Shown here: positions 1 through 10,092 of the stretch, in pieces
How positions within the stretch are numbered: position 1 is the stretch's first letter
How the letters are laid out: every line of letters starts with the position of its first letter
NCBI GenBank assembly: GCA_963555775.3
Contig: CAUVWY020000002.1
Span: forward strand, 310,001 to 374,000
Source: JAJEDW01 sp963555775
GTDB taxonomy: Bacteria; Acidobacteriota; Terriglobia; 20CM-2-55-15
Length of the DNA: 64,000 nucleotides
Direction: 5' to 3'
The notes under the pieces: generated by a model
What the model was told of the DNA's origin: nothing
The model's database searches: none
What the model saw: the letters and a program-made list of their open reading frames with translations, nothing else
Translations under genes and position numbers: made by a program

Positions 1-606
1 TTGGAGAGCCGTGTTGCCGGGCGCAGTTTCCAACCCTTCTGCATACGCTGCGCGCGCATCGTCAAACTGCAACAGATCCGTATAGAGGCTTCCCAGTTGC
101 ACCTGTATGAAGTTCAGTTGCTCTCGATCCGTGGAGGGATCGAGCCCCGGGTAGGCATCCATCGCCGCGGTTTCTTCCAGAAGCCGGGCAGCTTGATTCA
201 ACCGGCCGTATTCCCTGTAAAGTTGGGCGAGACTGTACGGCAGCGTCCGTGAATCGGGGAACTCCCGGACCGCGGTCCGCATGACGGCCTCGGCTTCCTC
301 CACCAACTCCGCCGCCATGAGCATGTCGCCGATGGCCACGTAGACGCTCCCATCGAGCGGAATCCGATCGAGGACTTCACGAAACGACTCCCTGGCAAGA
401 TCGAAAAGCGATGCCCTGAAGGCGGCGAAGCTGAGCATTTCGGCAAAGGCGTCGAGAACGGCATCGGCGCCGCGCGCATCCGAATCTTCACGGTCGCCGC
501 GCTCGAAACCGGCGCGGGCGTACTCTCGGAGGTGCGATTCCGCGGAATCGTAGTCTTCCAGACCCAGGTCCACGAGCACGAGATTGTTGAGCACGGCGGC
601 CACGTT
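1..606 (-). pseudogene. 3' part of IS-interrupted TPR-repeat gene (runs off the left edge)
   Basis: Read on the minus strand from 606 the frame begins NVAAVLNNLVLVDLGL and continues as helical TPR-like pairs (for example a stretch with LAQLYREYGRLNQAARL) to the window edge without a stop. It continues the protein whose N-terminal half is at 3253-3894: the right half ends GPKDANV at the same AACGTG codons with which this half begins. Deleting 607-3258 restores one continuous frame. The two halves together would form a secreted protein with a parvulin-like domain and TPRs. The gene is broken here by an IS21-family insertion, so this part has no start of its own and is probably not expressed. 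Confidence 0.8.
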
Positions 607-738
607 TGATTTCGATAACGTAAAAGGGACCCACCAAACGGGGCTCTGATCGAGGAAAAGGGACCCACCCCTGATAGCCTCCCCGGAAGCGTGAACTGGA
701 AGAACAGGCACGCGGGTGGGAGGCGAGGATTGATAGGG

Positions 739-2262
739 ATGGATCAGTACGAGTTGATCAGAACCGCAGATCGGGTTTACAAGAAAAGCATTCGACAGAT
801 CGCCCGGGAGACCGGGCACACGCGACGGACGGTCCGGAAAGTATTGGCCGGACAGGAGCCCAGGTATCGGCGAGAGAAGGAGCCCGCCTGTCCGGTGATG
901 GACCCGGTCGCCGGGATCGTAGATGCCTGGCTCCAGGCGGACCGGGACCAGCCCGTCAAGCAACGCCACACCGCGCACCGGGTGTGGCAACGTCTGGTGG
1001 AGGAGCATGAATTTACCGGAGCCGAGGCGACGGTACGCCGCTGGGTTCGGGAACGGAAGACACGGTTGGGCTGGAACCAGACCGGCGCTGTGGTGCCGCT
1101 GGACCCGGAACACGCCCGTGAAGCCGAAGTGGACTGGGGCACGGCCTGGGTCCGGATGAACGGTGAAGACCGTCAGGTCAAGTTGTTCTGTATGCGGTCC
1201 CGGTACTCGGGCAAGGCGTTCGTGCGGGCCTATCCGTGGGAACGGCAGGAGATGTTCCTGGACGGTCACATTCGGGCGTTCGATTGGTACGGCGGCGTAT
1301 TCCCGACCCTGGTTTTCGACAACCTGAAGACGGCCGTGAAGCGGATTCTGAAGGGGAAGGCTCGGGTCGAGCAGGCCCGGTTCACGGCGTTTCGGGCGCA
1401 CTACACGTTTGAAGCGCGATTCTGTAATCCGGCCCGGGGCCAGGAAAAAGGCGGTGTCGAGGGCCTGGTCGGCTTTGCACGCCGGAACTTCCTGGCGCCG
1501 GTTCCCGAGGTGACCGACTTCGAGGATCTGAACGCGCAACTGCTGGAACGCTGCGCGGCTGACGACCAGCGCCGGATCGGCGGCCGGTCCGACGATCGCA
1601 CGATTGGGGAGCGGCACGCGGTGGAGCAAGAACGCCTCCTGGCACTGCCCGACACGCGGTTCGAGAACACGAAGGTGGTGGGAGTCCGGATCAGCCCGTA
1701 TCAGACCGCCCAGGTGGATCGGAACCGGTATTCGGTGCCGACCGCCTATGTGGGACGCCGGCTCTGGGCCCATATCGGCTGTGACCGGGTGAGCTTTTAC
1801 GCGGACCAGAAGAAGGTGGCCGAACATGACCGCGCCTTCGGTCATAGCGACTGGCGGATTGATCCGTTGCACTACCTGGAGTTGATCCGGCGGAAGGTGG
1901 CCTCGTTTGAGAGCGCCCGGCCGATCCGGCAGTGGCGGGATCAATGGCCGACCCAATATGAGACCGCGCTGGAGCGGTTGCGGGATCGGCATGGGTACAG
2001 CCGGGGCACCCGGGAGTTCATCGGCATCCTGCAACTCCACCAGGACTGGGATCTGGAACGGGTGTCCTCGGCCATCCAGGAAGCGCTCGATGCCCACTGT
2101 ATCGAGTTGGAAGCGGTGCGGCACATTCTGATGCGGGAGGACACGCCGACTCGAGCCCATGCGCCGCTGGAGTCCGGGTTGATGCCCGGTATCACCGACC
2201 TGACGATCGCTGGGGCCGATCTGGATCAATATGACCGTCTCCTGGCCGGGGGTGCGCGATGA
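739..2262 (+). CDS. istA: IS21-family transposase IstA
   Basis: A 507-residue DDE transposase. The N-terminus holds a helix-turn-helix (residues ~10-45, with SIRQIARETGHTRRTVRKVL), followed by an rve integrase core. Catalytic residues are visible as EVDWG (first Asp), VFDNLKTAV (second Asp) and KGGVEGLVGFARR (Glu), then a C-terminal IstA domain. I chose ATG 739 (MDQYELIRTADRVY) because it opens the conserved family N-terminus; an in-frame ATG at 691 would add 16 unlikely residues. The stop overlaps the istB start as ATGA, so translation is probably coupled. Length is usual for the family. Confidence 0.95.
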   Translation: MDQYELIRTADRVYKKSIRQIARETGHTRRTVRKVLAGQEPRYRREKEPACPVMDPVAGIVDAWLQADRDQPVKQRHTAHRVWQRLVEEHEFTGAEATVRRWVRERKTRLGWNQTGAVVPLDPEHAREAEVDWGTAWVRMNGEDRQVKLFCMRSRYSGKAFVRAYPWERQEMFLDGHIRAFDWYGGVFPTLVFDNLKTAVKRILKGKARVEQARFTAFRAHYTFEARFCNPARGQEKGGVEGLVGFARRNFLAPVPEVTDFEDLNAQLLERCAADDQRRIGGRSDDRTIGERHAVEQERLLALPDTRFENTKVVGVRISPYQTAQVDRNRYSVPTAYVGRRLWAHIGCDRVSFYADQKKVAEHDRAFGHSDWRIDPLHYLELIRRKVASFESARPIRQWRDQWPTQYETALERLRDRHGYSRGTREFIGILQLHQDWDLERVSSAIQEALDAHCIELEAVRHILMREDTPTRAHAPLESGLMPGITDLTIAGADLDQYDRLLAGGAR

Positions 2263-3050
2263 GTCCGGGTCAGGAGATCGTTCTCGACGACGCACTGCGG
2301 CAACTCCGGCTCCCGGCCATGGTGCGGGAGTGGCGGGAACACGCCCGACAGGCCAAAGAGGCCGGCGAGGGGTACACCGGCTTTCTATTGGCTCTGGCCA
2401 GCCGCGAGCTGGAACAGCGGCAAGCCAATCAGGTCCAGCGTCGACTACGGGAGGCCCGGTTCCCACTGCTCAAGACTCTGGAGACCACGGACCTGAAGAA
2501 GTGGCCGGTGCTGGATGCGATCCAGGTTCGCGACTATGCCGAGTGCGGCTACATTACCCGGCACGAGAACGTCGTCCTGTTGGGCAAGCACGGAACCGGT
2601 AAAACCCATGCCGCCACGGCGCTGGGTGTGGAAGCCTGCCGGAGGGGCTACCGCGTCGGGTTCACCACGGCCGCCGGGCTGGTCAACACCTTGATCGAGT
2701 CGCGCGAGGAACGGCAACTGAACCGGCGCCTGGCCAAGCTGGCCCGCTTCGAGCTGCTCATCGTGGACGAAGTCGGCTATATCCCGTTCTCGGCCGAGGG
2801 GGCGCAGTTGCTGTTTCAGGTCTTCTCGGACCGCTACGAAAAGGGTTCGCTGATCGTCACATCGAACCTGCCGTTTGCACAGTGGACCAGCGTCTTCGGT
2901 GACGCCGCACTGACCGCAGCCCTGCTGGACCGGCTGACCCATCACTGCGCCATTCACCAGTTCGATTGGGAAAGTATCCGGTTCACCCAAAGTCTAGGCG
3001 CCGCCGGCAAACGGAAGAACAAACCCCGGTCCGCCGGAGGATCCGCGTGA
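2259..3050 (+). CDS. istB: IS21-family helper ATPase IstB
   Basis: A 263-residue AAA+ ATPase of the DnaC/IstB type that assembles on target DNA and stimulates IstA. Walker A is GKHGTGKTH (residues ~109-117), Walker B is LLIVDEVGY (~165-173), and the sensor-1 region is TSNLPF. It starts inside the istA stop codon (ATGA). No truncation or missing motif is seen; the C-terminal tail is basic (GKRKNKPR). About 200 bp separate the stop from the right end of the element and hold no further gene. Confidence 0.95.
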   Translation: MSPGQEIVLDDALRQLRLPAMVREWREHARQAKEAGEGYTGFLLALASRELEQRQANQVQRRLREARFPLLKTLETTDLKKWPVLDAIQVRDYAECGYITRHENVVLLGKHGTGKTHAATALGVEACRRGYRVGFTTAAGLVNTLIESREERQLNRRLAKLARFELLIVDEVGYIPFSAEGAQLLFQVFSDRYEKGSLIVTSNLPFAQWTSVFGDAALTAALLDRLTHHCAIHQFDWESIRFTQSLGAAGKRKNKPRSAGGSA

Positions 3051-3252
3051 AAACCGCGGGCGCAGCGGGCTGTGGAAAGTGCCGCCCCCATGGAAACCCG
3101 CTGCAAAGCCAGCGCGTTCCCACAGTGGCTTGGAAGCCTTCGGCTCCCACACTTCCCACGGCCTCGACGGCGGAATCACTTACAAACCATTAACCCGGGG
3201 GTGGGTCCCTTTTACTCGATCGGGGTGGGTCCTTTTTACGTTGTCAAAGCGA

Positions 3253-3894
3253 CACGTTCGCATCCTTCGGGCCGAAGGCCTCCCGGATGATACCCAGCGC
3301 CTGTTCGTAGAGCGGCCGCGCCTCGGCGAACTCCGTCCCGGCACGATGGACCTCCGCCATATCGTTCAGGCTTTGCGCCAGCCTGGGGTCTCGAGGTCCG
3401 AACTGTCCGGCGGCGGCGATGGCGGCCGTGAACGATTCTCCGGCTGCGCGGTAGTCGCCTCGCGCGACGGCAGCCAAGCCAGCATTGCGTGCGGCAATCC
3501 AACGTTCTTCATCGGGAGCGACAACGGTCAACAGCACGAACCCGCCATCCACCGGGGTCACCGGGCTGACTTCGCCGGGGTCCAGATCGCGAATTGCGTC
3601 CCTGTATTCTCGTCTCAGGCTGGCGAGGGGGAAACGTCCCAGATACCCTCCGGCGCCGTAGGAAGGGTCTGCCGATCGTTCTCGCGCGGCCGCCTCGAAC
3701 GGGACGCCCTCCACGATTTCCGATCGAATCCGGAGGGCTTCGGCTTCGGTGTCCACGGCGATGATCCGCAGTCCGACATCCGAGGTTTGCGCGTTGAGAT
3801 TCGGATGCGTGGATACCATCCACACCGATACCAGGGCCACCAGCAACGGGCCGTGTGTTGTTCCGGCAATTCGATGTGCGAGGTACGACTGCAT
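3253..3894 (-). pseudogene. 5' part of IS-interrupted secreted parvulin-like/TPR protein
   Basis: Starting at ATG 3894 (MQSYLAHRIAG...), the protein has an N-terminal hydrophobic segment (GPLLVALVSVWMV) that looks like a signal peptide ending near NLNAQ. Next is a parvulin-type prolyl isomerase-like domain: PFEAAARERSADPS, GGYLGRFP and LDPGEVSPVTPVDGGF match the SurA/PpiC pattern. TPR-like helices follow (AAVARGDYRAAGESF, AEARPLYEQALGII). The frame reaches GPKDANV and then stops three codons later inside the IS. The missing remainder is at 1-606. A longer start at 3978 is possible but adds sequence without a ribosome site. In the intact state it would be a periplasmic folding or scaffold protein. 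Confidence 0.8.
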
Positions 3895-3956
3895 AACTCC
3901 GGGAAGCCGGTCGGGTGCGGGTATCGGACCGCCGCAAACCCTCCAACACAATAACA

Positions 3957-3992
3957 GAAGGGCCGCCCGGTTTCTCAAGCGGGCGGCCCTTC
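3957..3992 (-). terminator. Rho-independent terminator after the TonB receptor gene
   Basis: A perfect 13-bp GC-rich stem (GAAGGGCCGCCCG at 3957-3969, its complement at 3980-3992) with a 10-nt loop, located 83 bp past the stop codon of the TonB-dependent receptor. On the minus strand it is followed by a T-rich stretch (TGTTATTGTG). Confidence 0.8.
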
Positions 3993-4074
3993 AGCATCCG
4001 ATTAGATCCGATCGATCGGATCGACGGCGTGACGTTCGAACCCGGCCACGCAAGCGCGCGGCCGGGCGATGGAC

Positions 4075-7000
4075 TTACCAGTCGAAACGAATCTGGCCCT
4101 GAACGATCCGGTTTCCGGACCGGCTTCCGATCTGTCCGAAAGGTGTGGAGGAATTGACGTTGAGGTTGGGATTGACCGGCGTCGCATGGTTGAAGACGTT
4201 CTGCGCATCCATCCGCAAACTGACGCTCTTGTTTTCGTCGATCTGAATGCTCTTTTGGATATTCATGTCGACCTCCCAGATTCCGGGGCCCTCGATTGTT
4301 CCGAGACCCAGCCCTCCGAGTTGCCCGGGTTCCGGGTGCTGAAGCACGATGTTGCCGCTTGCATCCGCCAGTGCGTTAAGCGTGCACCGGGATATCAGAT
4401 TATCGGCGAGCGCCGCACACTGCGGATCGTCCACACTCTGGTAGCTCCGATCGAAGAAGTTGCCGTACCTGCCGTCCCATACGACGTTCCCTTCCCGCGG
4501 GAGGTCGCCGACGATGTCGAGCGTGCCGGTGCCCCATACCATCGTGCCGCCCGTGATGTTTCGTACATCTCCGGAAGTCATATTGACGATCGCGCCCATC
4601 GTCCAGCCTTCAATAACGCGTGCAAGCACGCCCGAGCTGTTGCCACCCAGCAGCCTGCCGGGTCCGAACGGCAGTTCAAACGTGCCAAAACTCCTGAAGC
4701 CGTGTGTCCGGTGATTGGTCTGTAGCGTGCGGTCGGCCCTCTGGTTCGACGGGTCCCGGTATCCGGCGCCGCCCTGAGCGAAGAGGCCCAGGTTTTTGCT
4801 CCAGGTATAGGTCGCCTGGTAGCTGATCCCGTTCGTCGGCCGCAATGTCACCTGCGTCTGAAGGGAATGGTAGATCGAGTTGTTGAGGTTTCCGGCAAGC
4901 GTGACGGTTCTGAACTGCGGATTGGCCGAGATGAAGTTTTCGGGGAACTCTCCGCTCGACCGTAGCAAACCGCCACTGATGACTCCAGCGCCGGTCTGGA
5001 CAGTTCCTGTATTCGTTCTATTGAGCCAGTCGGCAACGGCCACGAAATTGCCGTTGGCGATGTTGTTCCGCACACTACGATTCAGACGCATCGCCTCGGA
5101 GCCTGTGACGTCTACGCCGACGATGCCGCTGCCGAGGTCGAGTCCGCTCAACATCCGGTCGAAGAGGGGATGGTCTCCCCCGGCGCGGGTCATTTCAAGG
5201 GCGTCGAGCAACCCGTTGTTCCGGATGTCGGGGGCATTCACGTTGAACGTTTCGTGCATCTTGGTGCCCTTCGTGCCGATGTACTTGACGTCCAGCGTCA
5301 GGTTCTGCGTCAGCGACCGGGTGACACCCAACGTAAACGTCTGCACGTACGGCGTCGCATAGTTTTCGGAGTGGACCCGAAGCGTCTGTGTACGTTGTGT
5401 TATCGGAATGGGCTGGAAGGGTTTGATCCCGGCCGCGTCGATTGGAACCTCCACGTCGGAGAAATCCCGGAAAGTGCCGTCACCCGGGTCGGTGAGATCG
5501 AGGACGAAGCCCGGCATGTTGCCCACATCGACATCGACCCACGAGAGGCTGTCCCCGGGCAACTGGTACGCGACCTGATAGCCGCCCCGGATCGTTGTCT
5601 GACCGGCGCCCCAGAAGTCGGGCGACCAGGCGAAACCAAGCGCGGGCGCCCAGTTGTTCCGATCGCCGCCCCAGATGCCCTGGCCCGGATATTCGCCGCC
5701 TTCGCCGATCAGGACGATCTGCGTATCCTCGCCGCGCCGCTCGGTCCCGCCGCTCCAGAAGCCTGAAAAATCCGTTCCGGAATAACCGAAGGCCGTGCGG
5801 TTCCCGCCTTTCAATCCGGGCGTGAAGTTCGCGCCCGAAGCGCTCAGCAGATACGGGACCTGCATCAGGTCATAGCGGAGGCCGAGGTTCAACGTGAAGT
5901 TGGGCGTGATTCTCCAGTCGTCCTTGACGAAGAAGCTCGCCTCGTTCTGATGCCAGTCGCGAATCCGGCCGAACGTGTCGTCCAGATTGTCCGGATGGTC
6001 GTACGTTCCGCGGTAGTCCAGAAATTCCGGATCGCCGGGTTCCCGGATCTCGAGCCGCTGCCGGACGTCGTTGACCGAACCCGACAGCGAGAGCAGAAGT
6101 CTTTCGGCCAGCGCCTGGTTGTTGTTCAGCAGGCCGGGGATCTGGTCGATACCCGTGACCGGCGTGTCGCCCGCACCGCCGTTGAGGTGCGGAACGACCA
6201 GGTTGGGAGACCATCCGTAGGTGCTCTGGTGGCGCACCTCGCCACCGAACTTCAGCGAGTGCGAACCCGTGGTCCAGCTCAGCGTGTCGCCAAACGTGGT
6301 CAGCGGGCTCTTGTTGCCGAAATACGTGCAGAACCCCGCACAGTTGATCATGTGATTGGTGAACAATTCCGGATGCGGAATGACCGGTATTCCGTTGATC
6401 ACGGGCAGGTAGTCCAATGCCGCCTGTGCGAGTTCGGGGTCGGAATTGTGGTACGAAGTTCGGGCCTTGAGCGTGGTCACGCGCCGGCCCCACTTGAACT
6501 CGTTCAGCAGGTTCGGCGTGATCGTTGAGGTGAACGACAGCGTATAGACCGTCGGATCCGTGGTCGTTTCTCCATTGAATCCGTTCGGCCACGGTGAGAG
6601 TCCCGCGTTGGTGCTGGTGCGGAACTCCCGGATGAAACTGCCGGTCAGCCGGTTGCTGGTGTTGAAGTCATGGTCGATCTTGAGGTTGAACTGCTCGCGA
6701 TCGAAGTTGGCCGGATTGCCGCCCGTGCCCGCGCGGCCGGGGGTCACCCGGCGCGTCCACCGATGGACGGCTGTATTCAACCCGTCAACGGGTACTCCAC
6801 CGATGGAGGTCAGGAGAGCTCCTCCTGTGGCGGCGCCGCTATCGAACGCGTTCGCGGCCGGCATGTCCGCAATCAGGCGGGCCATGAAGCCTGTCGGATC
6901 GAAACCGGTGCGGAACGGATCGCCCGGGTTCAGGGCGTCGCCAAACACGTTGAAACTCTGCATGGGGCCGGTCGCGCCCTCAATCTGCGTCCAGTCGAGC

Positions 7001-7377
7001 GGATTGCCCGCGCCGTCGACCACCGGGGCCGTCAGCGTGTTGCCCGAACCGCTGGTGGGCGGGGCATCGGCGTTGCCGTTATTGACGCCGGGAAAGAATC
7101 GAAATATCCCCTGCCGTGCCGATTCGGTCAGGACGAGACCGTTGACCGACTGCTTGGTCAGCGCCCGTTGGCCGTCGAACAGGAAAAAGAAGAATGTCTT
7201 GTTCCGCACGATGGGTCCGCCCACGCTCGCCGTGTACTGATTGCGTTTGAACCAGTCCTTGTCGTTGCCCAGCCGATTGTTGTTCCAGGAATTCGCGTTC
7301 AGCACCGAGTTCTCGTTGTTCCAGACGAACGCTCCGTGGAACTCGTTGGTGCCGGATTTGGTCCGCACCTGGAACTA
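4075..7377 (-). CDS. TonB-dependent receptor, C-terminal part (plug end and beta-barrel), cut off by an amber codon
   Basis: This is the downstream ~1,100 residues of an outer-membrane TonB-dependent receptor of the SusC/Oar-like type. It opens, after the amber codon at 7375-7377, with FQVRTKSGTNEFHGAF, the normal plug-barrel junction of this family; the first in-frame ATG lies beyond this at 7368 only by alternative reading of codon MRTKSG. GGPIVRNKTFFFFLFDGQR and repeated amphipathic barrel strands follow, and the last residues are IRFDW, with the terminal aromatic typical of outer-membrane barrels. Together with 7378-8073 it makes a protein of about 1,330 residues, the usual size. Without readthrough or reversion the barrel would not be made from the native start. 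Confidence 0.85.
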
Positions 7378-8073
7378 CGCGGAGCCTGGCGTTTCGACGT
7401 CTACGGCGGCGATCACGACGCGAACCTCCGCAACCATGTCGGGATTGATGGAGGTTGCCGTTGCGAGTCCCTGCTCGTGACGCCCGTTGTTGACGGTCAT
7501 ACCGTCCACCTGGACATTCACCGATCGCGAACCCTGCGCCGAGATGCCGGCGAAGGTAGTGCCGGAGTTGCCGGTACCGATGACGCCGGCCGTGGTCCGC
7601 GTCGCGATGGCCGTCACGTTGCGGCCGACGATGGGCAGGTTGAACACCTCATCGCTGTTCAGCGTGTCCGCGACCGATTGGAGCGTCGAGGTCAACAACT
7701 CGTCGGCGGCAACGGTGACCTCGACCGCGGTCGCTACGGTTCCGACTTGCAGAACGATGTTCTGCTGTCTCTGCTGCCCGCTGCCCAGGGTCATCTGGAA
7801 TGCCTGGGTTTGAAACCCCGGCAGTGTGGCACTGACCTCGTAGGGGCCCGGCCGCAAACTGACAAAACGATACGTGCCGGTTTCGTTCGACACGGTCAAG
7901 GCATCGATTCCCGTATCGGTCTGCCGCGCCGTCACTTCGGTGCCCGGTATCAGCGCGCCCGTCGCATCGGTCACGGTACCTGTCAACGTTGCGTTGATGA
8001 CCTGTGCGGATACATGTATCGGTGAACTTGCCACCAGAAATGTTAGAGCAAGTACAAACAAGGCTCTGTGCAT
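7375..8073 (-). CDS. TonB-dependent receptor, N-terminal part (signal peptide, carboxypeptidase-regulatory domain, plug)
   Basis: Starts at ATG 8073 (MHRALFVLALTFLVASSP), preceded by GGAGAGG seven bases upstream; upstream in-frame starts lack such a site. A clear signal peptide ends near HVSAQ. A carboxypeptidase-regulatory-like Ig fold follows (TLTGTVTDATGALIPGTEV to FQMTLGSG, residues ~25-110), then the start of the plug domain (VFNLPIVGRNVTAIATRT, GSRSVNVQVDGM). The frame ends at ETPGSA-TAG, while the downstream frame continues FQVRTKSGTNEFHG without loss, so a single CAG-to-TAG change would explain the break. In the family this protein imports oligomeric nutrients or siderophores with TonB; the substrate is unknown. 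Confidence 0.85.
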   Translation of the reverse strand: MHRALFVLALTFLVASSPIHVSAQVINATLTGTVTDATGALIPGTEVTARQTDTGIDALTVSNETGTYRFVSLRPGPYEVSATLPGFQTQAFQMTLGSGQQRQQNIVLQVGTVATAVEVTVAADELLTSTLQSVADTLNSDEVFNLPIVGRNVTAIATRTTAGVIGTGNSGTTFAGISAQGSRSVNVQVDGMTVNNGRHEQGLATATSINPDMVAEVRVVIAAVDVETPGSA

Positions 8074-8514
8074 TGCGATTCCTCTCCATCTGTTTCGGCG
8101 TCGGGATTTTTCCATCCGCCGAACAGTCTTAACCCGGTTTCAGATCCGGCTATTTTCTTATGGTTCAACGCTGGACAAATCAGCGCCAAAACGATCAGGT
8201 TGCGAGAATCATGCGTCTTCAGATCCCGGGAAGTCAATCAATATGTATGGTTTGTCTCGGCATGGCGGCTTGTCAAAATCATGGTTTGAGACCCGGTTCT
8301 GAAGTACCGTGAATACGGTAGATGTGGTGGTTTCGCGGCTGGAGGCAGTCGGAGGCCGCGCGCGGCGTCCCGGCCGGAAGCGGTTCGGTTCGTGGCGGCG
8401 TGAGATCTTTCCAAATCGAACCCTTGCTGCGAGATTGCTGGCGCCGGAAGCTACGGGCAAGGCGGGGGCCCTCTCCGGGCGCGACTTGCCGAGTCGCATT
8501 CTCCGGGAGTATTC
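8074..8514. other. Divergent intergenic region
   Basis: About 440 bp between the TonB receptor (minus) and the TPR protein (plus). It must hold both promoters. A TTGTCA/TTGACA-like hexamer is present on the minus strand near 8270, but its spacing to an AT-rich -10 is poor. No gene or RNA recognised. Confidence 0.5.
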
Positions 8515-9588
8515 ATGACCATGCGCGGTACCCGCGGCAGCCGGCTTCGAATCGGCAGACTCATTTCGTCGCCCGCCCTCTGGCTTGCCTTGGCCGTTTT
8601 TCCCCTGGCCCTGCCGCAAAATGCGATGGCCCAGAGATCGTCGGTCGTCGAGGGAAGAGTCATCTTCAGCGGACGCCCACGGGGAAATGTTGCCGTTCAA
8701 CTCCAGGACCACACCTTCGCCATTCTTGACGTGGCGTTTTCCGACGCCACGGGATTATTCCGCTTCCGGCAGATTCCCCGCGAGAACCCCGGCGGCCTGT
8801 TTCTGGTCGTGGAAGAAGACGGCTTCGAACGTGCGAGCGTCCGGCTCGATCTGCGCCAGCTTCAGGGCCCTTTCGCCATCTACCTTGAGCCGGAAGCGGC
8901 TCGGGTTTCCGATGGTGGGCAGGATGGAGACCTTCTGGTCGATCTGCAGCAACTCGCAACGGTCATTCCCGACCGGGCCCGCGAGCAATACCAAGGCGCC
9001 CTCGAGGATATCGATCGGGGCCGCTATGACGACGCCGTCGAGCGGTTCGAACGGGCCGTCGAACTCGCACCGAACTACTACGAGGCCTGGATCGGTCTCG
9101 GGGTACGGCAGATGGCATTGGGCCGCACCGGCGACGCGGAGCGGTCCTTCCAGGCGGCCGCGGATTCAAACCCCAGTGGAGCGATGGCGCCGCTCAATCT
9201 GGGTGTTCTGCGGTACCAGCGGGGCGATGCCGCCAGCACGGCGGGCAACGATGAAAATGCCGCTTCGATTTTTCTGGAAGGGATTGAATTTCTCGATGAA
9301 GCCGTCCGGCTCAGTCCCGATTCGGCACAGGCGCACTTTTACTCCGGCGCCGTCCTGTATCGCGTGCAAGAGTACGATCGGGCGCACACGGCGCTTCAGA
9401 ATGCGCTCAGGCTCGATCCGTCGCTGGACGATGCGCGTCTGATGCTCATCAACGTGTACGTACGTCAGAGCCGGTTGGACGAGGCCCTGGAGCAGGTGAA
9501 CATCTTTCTTTCCGAAGCGCCCGAATCGGCCCAACGCACAGCGATCGAAAGCGTGAAGGAGCAGATCGAAAACGCCCTTGGCCGGTAG
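8515..9588 (+). CDS. Secreted TPR protein with N-terminal Ig-like regulatory domain
   Basis: A 357-residue protein with a signal peptide (ALWLALAVFPLALPQNAMAQ, cleavage near residue 40). A short beta-rich domain follows (VVEGRVIFSGRPRGNVAVQL to FAIYLEPE) that resembles the carboxypeptidase-regulatory fold. From residue ~155 come at least five TPR-like units (YDDAVERFERAVELAPNYYE; AQAHFYSGAVLYRVQEYD; DEALEQVNIFLSEAP). GGGAG lies five bases before ATG 8515; a second ATG at 8521 is also possible. It is divergent from the TonB receptor. Likely a periplasmic protein-interaction scaffold; specific function unknown. Confidence 0.85.
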   Translation: MTMRGTRGSRLRIGRLISSPALWLALAVFPLALPQNAMAQRSSVVEGRVIFSGRPRGNVAVQLQDHTFAILDVAFSDATGLFRFRQIPRENPGGLFLVVEEDGFERASVRLDLRQLQGPFAIYLEPEAARVSDGGQDGDLLVDLQQLATVIPDRAREQYQGALEDIDRGRYDDAVERFERAVELAPNYYEAWIGLGVRQMALGRTGDAERSFQAAADSNPSGAMAPLNLGVLRYQRGDAASTAGNDENAASIFLEGIEFLDEAVRLSPDSAQAHFYSGAVLYRVQEYDRAHTALQNALRLDPSLDDARLMLINVYVRQSRLDEALEQVNIFLSEAPESAQRTAIESVKEQIENALGR

Positions 9589-9645
9589 CTGCCCGTGGCA
9601 GAAATCCAAAGGGGTCGGGCTGGAATCACCCGGGGATGCGGGTCA

Positions 9646-10092
9646 CTATTCTTCTCCCAGAGCTTCCAGGTCGGCGAGGTCCTTTTTTCGTCCCGAAGCG
9701 CGCTTGTTTGCGATGATTTGTTCCCGGCCCAGGAAGCCAACCGCGATGTCTCCGTAGCGCCCTTCAATCCGTTCGCCATCAGCCTCGTCCCATGAAACGC
9801 CGGAAATCGAGGTGACAATATCGATACGGACCGGTGGCACACCAAGCTGAATGACGTTGCCGACCTTTTCGAAGTCCTGGCGTGCCAAGCCGATCTCTCC
9901 GAATCCGAATGCCTTTAGCGCCTCCATCACTCGTACGGCATTGTCCGCGCTGGGCCGGACGAGGATATCCAGATCGCCGGTATACCTTGGAACGCCGTGT
10001 TGAGCCAGCGCGTAGGCGCCGACGATGAGGTATTCAACGCTCCGGGCGTTGAATAACTCGAGCAGTTCTTTGAAGTCGGTTTCCAGATCCAT
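9646..10092 (-). CDS. Nucleotidyltransferase-fold protein (AbiEii/DUF6036-like)
   Basis: A 148-residue protein. YLIVGAYALAQHGVPRYTGD followed by LDILV gives the GG/GA...D-x-D pattern of minimal nucleotidyltransferases (residues ~21-47, with TGDLDILV holding the metal-binding Asp pair). RIDIVTSISGV near residue 95 would supply the third acidic residue, and KRASGRKKDLADLEAL is the usual C-terminal motif of this group. Its start lies 59 bp inside the preceding small gene, indicating coupled translation. The family includes antitoxins and toxins of AbiE/MNT type, but no activity can be assigned from this sequence. Confidence 0.8.
   Translation of the reverse strand: MDLETDFKELLELFNARSVEYLIVGAYALAQHGVPRYTGDLDILVRPSADNAVRVMEALKAFGFGEIGLARQDFEKVGNVIQLGVPPVRIDIVTSISGVSWDEADGERIEGRYGDIAVGFLGREQIIANKRASGRKKDLADLEALGEE

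Larger units (their letters stand above)
607..3252 (+). mobile_element. Intact IS21-family insertion sequence
   Basis: The element carries istA and istB overlapping by 4 bp, the standard IS21 layout. Both ends have duplicated terminal repeats: AAAAGGGACCCACC at 622-635 and 656-669 on the left, and its complement at 3200-3213 and (one mismatch) about 3225-3238 on the right. The outer ends share AACGTAAAA preceded by TTCGAT or TTTGAC. The flanking hexamer CACGTT occurs at 601-606 and 3253-3258, a direct target-site duplication of the size known for this family. The exact end may shift by 2 bp if the family's TG...CA termini are enforced on the right. Both genes look intact, so it may still be active. 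Confidence 0.93.

Noticed and set aside
198..668. Minus-strand frame crossing the left IS end
   Set aside because: The TPR sequence lies in a different frame; this one has no domain and starts inside the IS terminal repeat.
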